Assembly: GCF_050624435.1 (NCBI RefSeq)
Contig: NC_134534.1
Coordinates: forward strand, 71,199,501-71,263,500
From: Tenrec ecaudatus
Lineage: Eukaryota > Chordata > Mammalia > Afrosoricida > Tenrecidae
Length of the DNA stretch: 64,000 bases
Direction: 5' to 3'
In this document: piece after piece, positions 20,676-32,350 of the stretch
Numbering within the stretch: position 1 is the first letter of the stretch
How the letters are laid out: every line of letters begins with the position of its first letter
Translations under genes and position numbers: made by a program
The notes under the pieces: generated by a model
The model's database searches: none
What the model was told of the DNA's origin: nothing
Seen by the model: only the letters and a program-made list of their open reading frames with translations

Positions 20676-21046
20676 CTTCAAGGTCTAATCCTCACCATCA
20701 CGGTCATCTTCAAGGTCTAATGCTCACCATCACGATCATCTTCAAAGTCTAATCCTCACCATCACAGTCATCTTCAAGGCCTAATCCTCACCATCATGGT
20801 CATCTTCAAGGTCTAATCCTCACCATCACGGTCATCTTCAAGGTCTAATCCTCACCATCACGGTCATCTTCAAAGCCTAATCCTCACCATCACGGTCATC
20901 TTCAAAGCCTAATCCTCACCATCATGGTCATCTTCAAGGTCTAATCCTCACCATCACGGTCATCTTCAAGGTCTAATCCTCACCATCACGGTCATCTTCC
21001 AGGCCTACTCCTCACTTCAAGGCCTAATCCTCACCCTCACGATCAT
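20676..21046. repeat. 32-bp minisatellite, about 11.6 units
   Basis: Tandem array with unit 'cttcaaggtctaatcctcac' + 'catcacggtcat' (32 bp). Units 1-10 are full length and differ at a few positions (ggtct/aagcct, cacgg/catgg/cacag). Unit 11 is shortened and unit 12 ends the array. Units 5, 6, 9 and 10 match the consensus, a pattern consistent with recent local duplication. Too regular and spacer-free to be anything but a minisatellite. Confidence 0.95.
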
Positions 21047-21809
21047 GTAAACTCAAGGATTTATGTCCCAGCTCTTCAATGCAAATCTTTTACTAACTTC
21101 ACACATTTTAAAGCTATTATTAATCCATCTTCAGCAAACATACATTTAGTGAGTATCTTCTATGTGTTCATCCGCAAGAAATGAAAATGAGTCAGGCAGG
21201 ATTCCCATAAAGAGGCTCACAAGAATTTGGTCACTTTGATGAAATCGTATTTTATCTACACTATGTTCTAAGAGGCACTTTTAATGGTTTAATAAAGCAG
21301 CAGCATGTGAAATTTACATACTTGTTAAACTTACATACTAAATAATTACTATAATTTGGATATTGTTTTCTTTTCCAAAGGAAAAATAATGAAATTTTAA
21401 GGATCTCTGATTCTTCTTGTTACAATTGGTGTCCCTGTTTTGTTCCGACGCCGTCAGAAACGATAGCCAAAGAGCTGCATGCAGCTAACACCAATGCAGC
21501 CTACAACCGCGCCTGACTCTGAGGTGGCTTCCTGCCGACCTAAAAGGTCACCTCAAATCCCAGCTGCGCTTGCTTGCGTACACACGGTTGTGTATTTTTT
21601 AATTATTGTACTTTTTATAGGGGACTTTAAAATGAATATAAGTGCCACTGTTCCCTGTTTTTCACTCCTTTCCTGGAGTGTTCTTTTAGATTGTTTGCTT
21701 GCCCCTAAAAGGCCATTGGTATTGCACACAAACATCCACATATTCATATATGCCAACAGACATGTTTTTGGGTAATCACTCACATATTTTTGAGTTGTTG
21801 TAAAATTAT
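21047..21809. other. Unassigned sequence
   Basis: No gene or named repeat recognised. The frame at 21479-21775 is a chance frame as far as I can tell. Confidence 0.4.
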
Positions 21810-22042
21810 ACTTGTCGTATTCTTTTTTTTTTTTACATTTTATTAGGGGCTCATACAACTCTTATCACAATCCACACATATACATACATCAATTGTATAA
21901 AGCACATCTGTAGATTCTTTGCCCTAATCATTCTCAAAGCATTTGCTCTCCACTTAAGCTCTTTGCATCAGGTCCTCTTTTTTTATTATTATTTTTAAAT
22001 TTATTTGGTTTTTTGTTTTGTTTTTTACTTGTTGTATTCTTT
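21810..22042 (-). mobile_element. Family B retroposon 3' end with 16-bp target duplications
   Basis: A short 3' piece of family B inserted in minus orientation at 21826-22026. 'acttgtcgtattcttt' at 21810-21825 and 'acttgttgtattcttt' at 22027-22042 form a 16-bp target duplication with one mismatch. A T run (A tail on the minus strand) follows the left copy. The 5' part is an AT-rich stretch. The long duplication and the tail are hallmarks of L1-type target-primed insertion. Confidence 0.8.
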
Positions 22043-22199
22043 ACGCAGGACACCTTTTTGTATATTTTAGCAGCATCATTTACCGCAGTCAAGCTATGAG
22101 TGCTACAGCCCACACTTGATCCCTGGGGCGCACCCAGGAGTGTTAATCTCTCTACATTGGAGAAGGAACTTTAAAGGTAATGCTCCTGGAAGGTGGACG
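22043..22199. other. Unassigned sequence
   Basis: Short stretch with no recognised content. Confidence 0.3.
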
Positions 22200-22345
22200 C
22201 AGGCAGAGAAGGGATAAAGAACCTTTTGTAAAATCATACAGTGGAGTAATTTACATCACTAAAAAAAATTGATGAACCCGCAAAGCACCTCCCAACATGG
22301 ATGTATTTCAAAAACGCTATGCTGAGTGAAGTTAGTCCATCCCAA
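22200..22345 (+). mobile_element. L1 3' region fragment
   Basis: 'aaattgatgaacccgcaaag' and 'gctatgctgagtgaagttag' resemble the L1 segment downstream of ORF2 known from many mammals. Diverged and non-coding. Confidence 0.4.
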
Positions 22346-22659
22346 GAACAGACATGCTTTGAGAGCACTTCTGTCAGGATCATCGCTAACACCAAGTCTC
22401 ACTTTTCAGGTCTTGCAATAAATTAATCTGGTGGCACATCTGGCTAATGTTAATGAAGCACTTTATCACTTCCTCATTTGTATACTTCAAAAGCCACTTC
22501 CTCAGAGGCGGCCCTGCCTCATCTGGGAGCTGTTTCTCATTTAGCAGGGATGAAATACTTCCTGCCAAATAGCATTTTCCCATGGTCATCCCAATTTAAT
22601 GGACACTCTTACAATGGTATTCACTGGGCCTCAATGGAGTTTAGGACCAGAAGTGGGTA

Positions 22660-22765
22660 AATAAGTCTGTCTCAGAGAAAGTGTGATTTCCTTTCTATTA
22701 GTGGGTAAACCAGGGAGGGGCAGTCTGTTGTTGGAGAAATGCTTAACATTGCATGTAGACCCCCA
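22660..22765. repeat. Unnamed repeat, copy 1
   Basis: Shares 'agtgggtaaaccagg' and 'aaatgcttaacattgc' in the same order and spacing with 58360-58470. Two copies in one window mark an interspersed family I cannot name. Confidence 0.45.
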
Positions 22766-22820
22766 ATGAGATGATCCACGATGTAATGTGATAGAGGAGC
22801 GGTGTCTCGGCTCCTTGATA

Positions 22821-22908
22821 ATGTGTTTTCTGATGGTCTTTGGCGACCCCTGTGAAAGGGTCATTTGACCTCCAAAGGGGGTCACGACCTACAGGTTGAG
22901 AAGCGCTG
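22821..22908 (+). mobile_element. SPIN-like hAT terminus, truncated
   Basis: About 88 bp of one end of a SPIN-type hAT element: 'tgttttctgatggtctttgg', 'cgacccctgtgaaaggg', 'aggttgagaagcgctg'. The outer terminus is followed by cgttagca, a sequence with the central TA typical of hAT 8-bp target duplications. The other terminus was not found nearby, so the copy is truncated. Confidence 0.65.
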
Positions 22909-22919
22909 CGTTAGCACCT

Positions 22920-23480
22920 TTGGGTCTTGCTCATAAACTACCCGCTGACGTGGTGGAATGTCAACTAGGCTCTTTAGTACAGAGACTCTGTATTCTTTTT
23001 CTATCTTCTCTCGATGCTATGAATCCTTCAATGTTTTTGTACATAGAATCTTTCAAACTTTCAATTCAAGGCTTGACTGTTTTCTTGAGTTACTTCACTT
23101 TCATAGATGCTGCATGTGTTCTTCCTATTTGGTTTTCTAACTCTAGGTCTTTGCAGATCTCACTATAATATTTTTACTTTGTCTTCTCAAACTACCCTTT
23201 GAAAATTTCTACTCAGCTCTTTGATTTACTCATCTCTCCTATGCGCTTAGCGACTCTATGTGTAAGAGCAAGGTTGGAGTTTCTTCCGACAGTTACCTCG
23301 ATCTTTCATTTCTTCCCGACTTCCTTATTACCTTTGCTTTCCTCATGAATGACGTTCTTGATGTTATCCCACAGCTCATTGGGTCTTCTGTCATTCGTGT
23401 TCAATGAATCAAATCCATGTTTTTATTCTCCTAAAAATAAAAAATCTTTATTTATGTGTGTGCAGAAAAAAATCTTTTAT
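22920..23480. other. Unassigned, possibly LINE-derived antisense sequence
   Basis: T/C-rich sequence with words such as 'ccacagctcattgggtcttc' that feel like antisense LINE sequence, but I cannot match it to another copy in the window. Confidence 0.3.
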
Positions 23481-23484
23481 AATT

Positions 23485-24075
23485 CTTTTATATTCCATTT
23501 TTATTAATCATTTTATTGAGGGGCTCTTACATATCTTATAACATTCCATAATTCAATTTTATTAAGCACAGTTGTACATATGTCACAATCATCATTTCAA
23601 AAACATTTTCTTTCTCCTTGAGCCCTTGGTATCAGCTCTGCTTTTTCCCTCCCTTCCCCCAGCCCCCACCCTTGTGAATTGTTGATCACTTATATATTAT
23701 TAATATTATTTCATATCTTACACTGTCCATTGTCTCCCTTCACCCACATTTCTATTATTTGTCCCCCTAGGGGGGCGGATTACATATTCAGCCTTGTGAT
23801 CCGTTCCCCCTTTCACCTTCTCCCCTTCCCCCTCACCCCTACCCTCATGGCATCACTACTCCCACTACTGTTCCTGAGGGTTTTATTTGTCCTGGATTCC
23901 ATGTATTGACAGCTCTTATCTGTACCAATGTACATACTCCAGTCTAGCAGGATATGTAAGATAGAACTGGGTCATGATAGAGGGGGTGGGGGAGCATTCA
24001 GGAACAGAATATTGTGTGTTCTCTTGGTGCTAGATTGCACCTGGGTTGAATCATGCCTTCATTGTGGCCCTTCTG
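23485..24075 (-). mobile_element. Family B retroposon, diverged subfamily
   Basis: Antisense copy with the family landmarks in order: 'atcattttattgaggggctc', 'gagcccttggtatcagctc', 'ctgtccattgtctcccttca', 'tttgtcctggattcc'. It is inserted next to, or within, an RTE fragment that continues at 24080. Confidence 0.7.
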
Positions 24076-24079
24076 TGAG

Positions 24080-24370
24080 GAGAATCAAATCTATTTGTGA
24101 GATGCTCTTGAACTTCATTTCTATCATCAAGACAATATCTTCCAATTGCTGTTCCTTCCTCTTTGTTTACAACTTTTGCATTCCAATCTCCAATAATTAT
24201 CAATGAATATTAATTGTTTGATCAATTTCAGAATGAAGTACTTGAGAGAATTCTTCAATTTCTCCATCACTAGTCTTGTAAGTTAGTGCATACATTTAAA
24301 AAATAGTTGTATTGATTAGATTTCCTTGAAGATGGAAAGATAAAATACTATCATAGACAGTATTAAACTT
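24080..24370 (-). mobile_element. RTE fragment, endonuclease region
   Basis: Antisense of the RTE endonuclease segment also present at 1240-1360 and 1725-1860. 'gtttgatcaatttcagaatg' and 'aatagttgtattgattagat' mirror that copy. Confidence 0.65.
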
Positions 24371-24379
24371 TATTAAATT

Positions 24380-26500
24380 TGCCAGCTGTTTTTCCATTGT
24401 TAATTTTTTAATACACTTTCTTGTCATATTTATTTTTCCACTGTTTTCGTCTTCCAGTTCATTTTTTCCAGTTCATTTTGATTGTTTTGCTCTTACTGTT
24501 GCAAGGTTGATGTATTGTTCTTGTTCTGCTGTTGAAGCTGTTAAGGTATAGGTTTTATATTTATCCTTTTTTCCCCTCACATGTGCAAATTGTTATAAAT
24601 TGGTAATTGGTAATAACTGCTTTTGCTGTGTCCCAAAGGTTTTAGCATGTTGTGTTATCATTATCGATTGCTTTAAATTTTTTTCTTAATTTCATCCCAT
24701 ATGTAATTTATTACCCACTAATTTTTAAGTAGTATGTTGTATTTGGCTTTATGTTCTTGTTCTTTTGTTGACTTACAGTTTTATAGCATTGTGGTTTGAG
24801 AAAATGAATTGTAGTATTTCAGTGTCTATGAATGAAGGCTTGCTTTGTGTAGACTAACATATAGTCAAATCTAGAGTATGGACCATGTGCTCTGGAAAAG
24901 GACATCTACCATGTTGTGGTCAGGAGGAGGGCTTCGTGTATGGCTAGGGGGTTGAGGTGGCTGATTTGTGTTTAACTCTTCTGTTTCTTTTCTGAGTGTC
25001 TTTTGTGATTAGTTGTCTCTTCATGAGAATGGTGTGTTGAAGTTTTCTACCATTATTTTTGAGCTATTTTATTCTGTGAGGGTTTGTTTGTGTTGTTTCA
25101 GGGGTTTTCATTGATAGCAGACATAGTTACTATGGTTATGTCTTCTTGCTTTTCTTCATGCTCTGACTTTTATTCTAGTTTTAGTTTTGCGTTTAAGGTG
25201 TGTCTCTTGTCGATAGCACACAGATAGATCTTGTTTTCTAATCCGGTCTTCTACTAGGTCTTGTGATTGATTTAATCCATTGAGTGTCATTCTTGTGATA
25301 TTTGGATTTGATACTGTCATTTTGCTGTGTTTGCTTTTCTTTTCTTCTCTGGTGTGGTTTCATTGGTGTCTCTGTTCCTCCTCTAATTCTGTGTTGTTTG
25401 TGTACCACTTTCTTTGTACCACTTATTTTGTCCTGCCTGATGCTCTCAGGTTTGTGCTTTGTAATTGTTGATTCTCTGTCTATAGGAAATCTTTCAATAT
25501 TTTATGTAATGTTGGTCTTATTTTGACGACTTCCTTTGGTCTTTCCTCATTAAGAAATACCTTTATTTCTTCCTCATATTGGAAGGACACATTTGCTGGA
25601 TATAGGATTCTTGGCTGGCAGGTCTTTGGTTTTAGACATTTATATATGCCCTTCTGTTGTCTTCCTGCTTGTAGAGTACCTGATGAAAAGTTCAAACTTA
25701 TCCTTATTGGTTTACCTTTGTAGGCGACCGTTTCCTATTCCTGAACTGCTCTCAGGAGTCTCTCCTTTTCCTTGTAGTGGGAGATTTGGACATGACATAT
25801 GTCATGATGTTTTTCTTTTTGGATTTTTCCTATTGGGCATTCTCTCAGCTTCTTGTATAGTTACTTTCGCTTCTTTCTGATGTTTGAGAAATTTTCTTCA
25901 ATGATTCTCCATACTATTTTCTCTGTAAATGTTTTGTTTGCTTCTTGGTTGGGAACTTGATGAGATGCAGTTTATTTTTCTTAATAGTGTACCACATCAT
26001 TCACAGGATTTCTTCAGATACTTTCACTTTTTAGTTGCTGTTTCTCTTATCAACTCTAGTCAGAGTGACTGTCTTTCAGTTCATTTATCAGATTTTGCTT
26101 TTCTTTTATTGTATTACCTAGGGCTTTTTCCATAGTGGCTTATTGTATTATCTCTCTGTTGATGTGACGTGATTCCCTTTGGTGTACGTTTTCTAGGTTT
26201 TTAATTCCTTCCTTTGTTCTCATGAGTATTCCCCCACATCTCTGGAAAGGCTCTAAGCACCATTTTTCTGAATTCTGCGTCAGGTAATAGCAGGGCCTCT
26301 TTCAGAGTACTTTGGGTTTGAGCGATTCTTGGCTGCCTGTGTTTGTGTTTCTTGATGTTGTTGTTGTTGCTGGTCTGTGTCACAGGTTGTTTCCATGTGC
26401 TGCAGTTACCAGTGGTGTTGGACAGCTGATCATGAAAGCATCGTCGGTCTGTTTAGTGAGGCAGGACAGGTCTGATAGTAGCCAAAAAAACATATTGAGA
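24380..26500 (-). mobile_element. Old L1-like sequence, antisense
   Basis: Long T-rich stretch with words typical of antisense L1M-type elements: 'tttatagcattgtggtttga', 'ataggattcttggctggcag', 'ggtctttcctcattaagaaa'. No coherent ORF on the minus strand. I infer a 5'-region L1 segment but cannot fix the subfamily. Confidence 0.5.
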
Positions 26501-27389
26501 GAGAAAGGAGGAAAATTGAGAGAGGTGGGTAATTGGTGAAAGTGGTGGTGGGGGGGGTGGTGTCAAGAATGAATAAAATAAAAGCAATAATAATAATAAT
26601 ACCAAATGATTTTTAAATGACAGGAAAATGTATTTTAGAGGGATCATGAGATTTCTAGGTGTTGTATTAATATATTTCACAAGGAAAAGGAGAAAGAGAT
26701 AGTGGGTGAGGCAAGAGAAAAATGTATGCAAATACTCAGACCAGAAAATGCTTTATATATAAACACATTTAAAGGGAGTGAAAGTATAGAAGGAGAGAGA
26801 AACCGAGGATGAAAAAGAGAGGGGGAGTTTGACAGAAGAAATAAAAAGAGAAGGAGTCAAAGAAGAAGGGGAAAGCGAGTATGTGCAGAGAAGAGGAGGG
26901 AAACCAAGGTCAGGGTCTGCTTGAGGGTGTATGCCAGAGTTCTACTGTCCTGGCAGGGGAATGTCAGTGGGGCTGTGCCATCCCTCCTCAACCCCCAAAG
27001 TAAGCCTGGCTTACGAGGGTCTGCCCACATCTGCTAGTGTGCCTGCGTTGCCTGGGAGGTACATGGATCTGCAGGGGGTGGGGTGAGGCCTGGGGGGGCA
27101 TATATATTATATATTGTATTATATGTATATATTAGATCAAAAATACAAAACACACAAATAAAATAAAACTATAGTTTGGGTGGGAATGTCTGATCCTTTG
27201 GCAGTGTAGTTGTGTGGACTTGTCCACTGTATGTGGGAGGGGAAGGGATGAAGAAGAAGGGTTCTGGAGAAGTCGGAAAGAAGAGGAAGAAAGTCACGGT
27301 GAATATGTTGCTTGGGGAATGAAATGTCTGCACCAATCTGTCCATGCAGTCTGTTATCCATGCAGGCCCCTCAGACGCCAGAAAGCCAA
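26500..27389. other. Purine-rich stretch, possibly the rest of the L1-like element
   Basis: A/G-rich sequence with AAT triplets at about 26585-26600 and an AT repeat at 27100-27130. The G/C-rich part 26900-27090 may be an L1 5' UTR read antisense. No gene. Confidence 0.35.
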
Positions 27390-27905
27390 CGCTTCTCTGG
27401 TTGAATTTTAGGAAGGGATGAGTCAACCAGGGCTCAGGAAAGCACCAGTGAAACTCACAGTATTCCTCTGGTCCTTGAGGCTTCCTCACCCCCCATTATC
27501 ATAATCCCAGTCCTGCCTTTCACTGCAGACCAGACCAAAGCAGGTACATAGGTAAAGCTGAGGTAAGAGCTCATGACACATAGAATCCAGGAACAGGAAT
27601 GGGAGCAGCAATACCAGAAGGATAGAGGGAAGGTGGGGAGAGGAGAAGAGGAAGGGGGAACTGATCTCAATGGTCGACACATAACCACACACACCCACAC
27701 CCCTCCATGGGGTAAGATATGAAAATAATAATAATTTATAATTTATCAAGGGGTCATGGAGGGAAAAAGCAATACCAAGGGCTCAATAGAAAGTAACTGT
27801 CTAGAAAATAACGATAGCAACATATATATCAATATGCTTGATACAATTGATGTATGAATTGTTAGAAGACCTGTAAGAACCTCCAATAAAATGATCTTTT
27901 TAATA
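27390..27905 (+). mobile_element. Family B retroposon, diverged subfamily
   Basis: It shares the 3' landmarks (AATAATAATTTATAATTTATCAAGG, split here as 'aataatttataatttatcaa', then 'acaattgatgtatgaattgt' and 'ccaataaaatgatc') and ends in an A-rich tail. The 5' part is divergent. Confidence 0.6.
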
Positions 27906-28240
27906 AAAAATAAAGGATCCACTTGTATAGGGAGGAGGATCACACAGAAGCAGTCAGGGCCACTGGTGGAAAGTGAAGGGGAGTCCGTAACAGCCCACTA
28001 GCCTGGCTGATCGTCATTCAGGCATTTTTGGTGTATTTATCTTTGAAGTTGTTTTTCTCACAAGAACTTCCCTCTTGACCGTCTGCTTGTTGCTAAGATG
28101 TGCCAGGCTTGTTACCTGGTGGTCATATTCCCCCAGTCTGAACATATTTTATTTTTATTGTAAGCAGAAGTGTTTGCTGTTGTTGTTTTTAAGGGGGAAC
28201 GTAATGAGGAGTTTCAGAAACCCTCCCTGAAAGAGGCCCT
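27906..28240. other. Unassigned sequence
   Basis: No gene or named repeat recognised. Confidence 0.35.
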
Positions 28241-28244
28241 ATTC

Positions 28245-28335
28245 AATGTGCACAGCCCGGTGGCACAGTGTTGAGGTACTCGGATGCTAACTGAACGGTC
28301 AGCAATTGAAGCCCACCAAATGTGCTGAGGGGGGA
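28245..28335 (+). mobile_element. AfroSINE-type SINE head
   Basis: 'agcccggtggcacagtgttg' and 'actgaacggtcagcaattga' correspond to the tRNA-like head with A-box and B-box regions. The tail is missing. Confidence 0.6.
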
Positions 28336-28339
28336 CACA

Positions 28340-29170
28340 TTTTATTGTTCAGTTTTAAGAGCTGATTTTTTATTTTGGAAACATTGGGTCCAACTCATAT
28401 TGGTTTCACAAGTGACACTTGGCTTCCAGAACATCACATCCTTTTGTTTTCCCTTCATCTACTTCATTGGTAATTGGGGAGTTTTTCCATTACCAATCTT
28501 ATTCAAGAGAAAGTAGTCTTCAGGTGGCCGAGAGAAAGAGTTTTCATATGCACTGCTTGAGCCTGCTTAATCTGAGCAAGGGTCATGAATTCATAAATGC
28601 CAAATTCACCAGGAAACTCCAATGGGTTTAGGGACAAAAACCTCAATGAAGAATGAATTGTCCCATACACCTCTACATCCTTCAAAGAAAAGTGAGGAGA
28701 CCACCTGATTCCCTTACTCTGAAGAGCCTGCTGGTGCCATTGGGTAAGGACTGAATTGCTAACAGAAGTTGAAGGTCTCAGTTCCAAGAGAGATCTACAG
28801 TCTCTGAAATCCAATACAGAGTCTCTGTTGTCACAATCGATGATTCAGTGAGTTTGGGTTCAGGTTTGGTTTGGGTTTTAATTCTCCTTATTTTGACTTT
28901 TGCCAAAATGTCTTGAATGAACTATCACATAAAGGAGCCAGGGTAGACCCAGGGCAATCGGGATATTGGCAATACCACTGTCTCTCCAGCCAGGTTTACT
29001 TTGCAATGAAGATTCATACTACAACGCAGATTTAAAGAATGGTGTTGGGGTGAAGGTGGAAATGGAAAAGGATCCACTAAAACTGAATGTGGCATTGTCT
29101 TTAGAATTCAGTAACATTGTCTATTTTCTCTCCTGTTTTTGTTTGTGTTTGCATTTGTCTTTACAGTGTC
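28340..29170. other. Unassigned, contains a 104-codon minus-strand frame
   Basis: The minus-strand frame at 28503-28814 (no ATG at its start; it opens from a TTG and extends a few codons further upstream) reads smoothly (WHQQALQSKGIRWSPHFSLK). I recognise no domain and no second copy in the window. It could be a pseudogene piece or chance. The rest is unassigned. Confidence 0.3.
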
Positions 29171-29275
29171 TGGTGAAGTGTGCTTAATACAATTGAATTA
29201 TGGATTGTTATAAGATTTATAAGGTCCCTAATAAAATGATTAATAAATTAATTAAATAAAATGAGCATACACAAA
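29171..29275 (+). mobile_element. Family B-type 3' end
   Basis: 'gaagtgtgcttaatacaatt', 'ggattgttataagatttata' and 'ccctaataaaatgatt' match the last 100 bp of family B, ending in an A-rich tail. The upstream sequence differs from other copies, so this may be another subfamily sharing the same 3' end. Confidence 0.6.
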
Positions 29276-29574
29276 AAAATATTTGCTAGCAGCCTAAAGT
29301 AAGAGGAAAAGACTAATCTTTATCATTAAAATATTTGCCTTTCACTGCTGATGCACCACTCGCATTTCACTTCAGTTTTGAATTAACGAAGTAATCTCGT
29401 GGCGTACTGGCCCAGGTTGGGACGGTTTGCTAACAACACCATTAGCACATGGACGTGTTCTAACGTAGGTGTTGGTGACTCAGTGCTCTTTCCTTTACAC
29501 CCCGATATCATGCACTTCAACATCCTGCAGACACGTGACCTCACATGTTTTATCTCCTTTTCACCGACAGAGGT

Positions 29575-29690
29575 GCTCATGGGTCGATTCCAATTCATGA
29601 TGACCGCATACGTGTCATAGTAGAACTGTGTTCAATAGTTTTTCAATGGCTCATATTTTGGAAATAGATCACCAGACATGTTTTTTCTCC
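29575..29690 (-). mobile_element. SINE fragment, diverged
   Basis: Antisense SINE-like words ('ggtcgattccaattcatgat', 'tcatagtagaactgtgttca', 'gaaatagatcaccagac'). Confidence 0.4.
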
Positions 29691-31262
29691 TGAAATGAAG
29701 TCAAAGTGAACTGAGCTCAGATTTTTACCCTTTCAACTAGCAGTGAAGCATGCTGACTTTGTGAACATCTAGGACAAAATTCCCTCGAATCAGTACTAAG
29801 TGAAACCTACTCAATGATATAAAACTAATCATGGCCTCTATTAAGAATAAAACCAGGGCATGCTAACACTTCAAAAAAGTTCACGGGACGTCCACGCATA
29901 AAAGTGAATTATTATTCCAAAGTTCAAATGAAGAGAGAACTTTTTTCCTAGTTCCTGGTCTGAAAACTAGCACAAACTCCCCTCTGGCTGAGTTTAAGAA
30001 ACGATTTCTCAATGTATGCTCAAGGTAAAGACCTTGAATGTGTGCGTTTCATGCGATAAAGGTCAGTAGCTGCCACGGTAACTGTCAGCGTGCTCCACGC
30101 GGAGCTGCGGTTATCGTCAGCTCCTTGTGGAAAGGACGTTTTCTTTAATTAGGATTAAAATGTGCTCCGGGTGCACAGAAAATGCAAAAAGGATCTTTTA
30201 TTTCAATCACTACAATTTCTCTCAGGCCAGATTATCTTTCCGGTAAAAGATGAGCTCTCGCTCTCTCTAATCTTCACTGAAAGAGAAATCCAGCCTATTA
30301 AATGACTTTCCTTCATTTTTTAACACTCAGACAATGAAATCAAGGCAGGAAGCTTCAACGGAATGGCAACTCTCCATTGTTCCACTGGAGATAAGCCTGG
30401 AATCCAGAGTTGTTCCGGTATTTGTGAAAAAACAAAAGTGTGCTTCATTGAGAACAGCAGATCGGGAACCTCGAGAGACCGCATTCCTGCGAATATTATT
30501 AGAAACAAGGCACCTGTGTGAATTGACATGCCCTGCACGCTTCAAAGATGCCCGCACAGAGCTACCAGAAGTCAGATACTCATGCACAGCAGAGTGATAA
30601 AGGAGACGAGAGGTTATGTGACTACTGGAAACACACGAAATCTAAATGCAGCCAACGTGTGTCAAAGCACTGTGAACATCAAGGGAGTAATTTCTTAAAG
30701 GGGACTGGGTTTTTTTCTTAAGGGTAACAATTTTTTTAGAAATGGAGAGTGGTAATTATTGCCTGCCGCAGTGAACACAATATCAGTTTTTACACTTACA
30801 TTTGCATTTATATATTTTTTCCACAATAAAAAGTTCTATGAGGTGATCAGCACAATATCACCACAGAAAATAAAGACCTGGAGAAGTTCATAAGAGTTTC
30901 AAACAAAAATGGTAGGTGCTATTAAATATACAGTCCTACAAATGTTAATCTACAAGCGGATGGGTAAGCAGGCAGGCAAGGAGAGCAGTAATGGATGGTC
31001 AAAAAGAACTCCACTCACAACCATAAACAGGTTTGGCAGATGGAGAGTCTAAATAAAGCAATAGGAGCTAGGACTGTGTGAGTATATACACTAGAGGAAA
31101 CACGGGGGAAAGGCGTCTAAACCTCTTACCCCTAACCAAACAACTTGACGGAACGGGTCCCTGGGTCTGGAAGCATAAGATCAAAGTTATGGAAGATGCC
31201 AAGGTCAATTCACATAATAAAGTTCATGAAAACAAGGTGATAGATCATTTTGGGGGAATGAA
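29691..31262. other. Unique sequence, candidate conserved element
   Basis: The longest stretch in this part without recognisable repeats. It includes a CpG-containing patch at 30070-30130 and an 87-codon + frame (30334-30597) that opens right after a good splice-acceptor-like tract, 'ttccttcattttttaacact' + cag. No protein family is recognised. Possible regulatory element or untranslated exon. Confidence 0.35.
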
Positions 31263-31264
31263 AG

Positions 31265-31795
31265 GGGTTGTTTATTTTATCATTTTATTGGGGGCTCTTA
31301 CAGCTCTTATAACAATCCAGACATCAGTTGTATCTAGAACATTTGTACATATGCTGCCATTGTCATTTGCAAAGCATTTTCTTTCTACTTGAGCCCTTGG
31401 TATCAGCTTCTCTTTTTTCCTTCCCTCTCCATGCTCCCACCCTTGCAAACCCTTGGTAAATGATAAATATTTTCATATCTCACACCCTTGCTGTCTCCCT
31501 TCACCCATGTTTCTGCTGTTTGTCACCTTGAAAGGGGATCATTGCAATTGTTACCCCTTTCTCCCCCATCTCCCCCACCTGCTCCCGACCTTCATGGTAT
31601 CATGACTCCCATTACTGTTCCTGAGAGGTTTATCTGTCCTGGATCCTCATGTCAAGAGATCCTATCTGTACTAGTGCACATGCTCTTGTCTCGCAGGATT
31701 TGTGCGGTAGAACTGGGGTCATGATGAAGGGCGGAGAAACGTTAAAGAACGAGAGGAATGCTGTATATGAAGAGAGGTAATGTTCAACTATTGGT
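31265..31795 (-). mobile_element. Family B retroposon
   Basis: Antisense copy from 'atcattttattgggggctct' through 'cttgctgtctcccttcaccc' to 'gggtcatgatgaagggcgga'. A landmark order identical to 36424-37292, but truncated. Confidence 0.7.
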
Positions 31796-31799
31796 CTTT

Positions 31800-32350
31800 C
31801 TCTGGACGGAGCACAAAAAAAAGTGGAGAGACTCAAACATGCATGGAATTAATTAGTCACAGGGACTAATAGGCCACTCAAATCTCAGCCTCCACAACCC
31901 TGAGACCGGAAAATAAGTAGATGGTACTCATCTATCACAGCTGACTGCTCCAAAAGGGATTCTAATCAAGAGTTCTGGATTGTGGGAGAAAAATAAGGCG
32001 GGGAGGAGAGGGGACTGTCAAAATGATTTTTAAAAAGACGGGGCTTATTAACCTAATGAAGATTGGTGGGACCTCCAAGACTATGGCCCTTAGCCGCTCT
32101 TTAGGCCTGGAACTGAACTCACTGCCTATGCTTGACTTCCCCTCAAACAGCAGCTAGGCCTGTGGGGTGAACAATAGCCCAGGGGACAATAACACTCATA
32201 GGACACTCAGTCATGTGAGAGCAAAAGGGAAGCTTCTCCCTAAGCATGGAGCTCTTAAAGGCCAGAATGGAAGGAAAGGACAATCCGAAGTGGTAAAACA
32301 TAGGACAGAAAGGGAATGTTGAAATAATTTGGTGACATAAAATGTGTATG
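31800..32350 (+). mobile_element. L1 3' UTR fragment, afrotherian type
   Basis: Landmarks such as 'tagtcacagggactaatagg', 'gggacctccaagactatggc' and 'ctgtggggtgaacaatagcc' follow the order of afrotherian L1 3' UTRs. It shares 'agtc..a..gac' and 'aaag' blocks with 56570-57010. Non-coding. Confidence 0.45.

Noticed and set aside
20676..21046. Possible CRISPR-like array because of regular 32-bp repeats
   Set aside because: There are no spacers, the units are directly adjacent and variable, and the genome is mammalian. It is a minisatellite.
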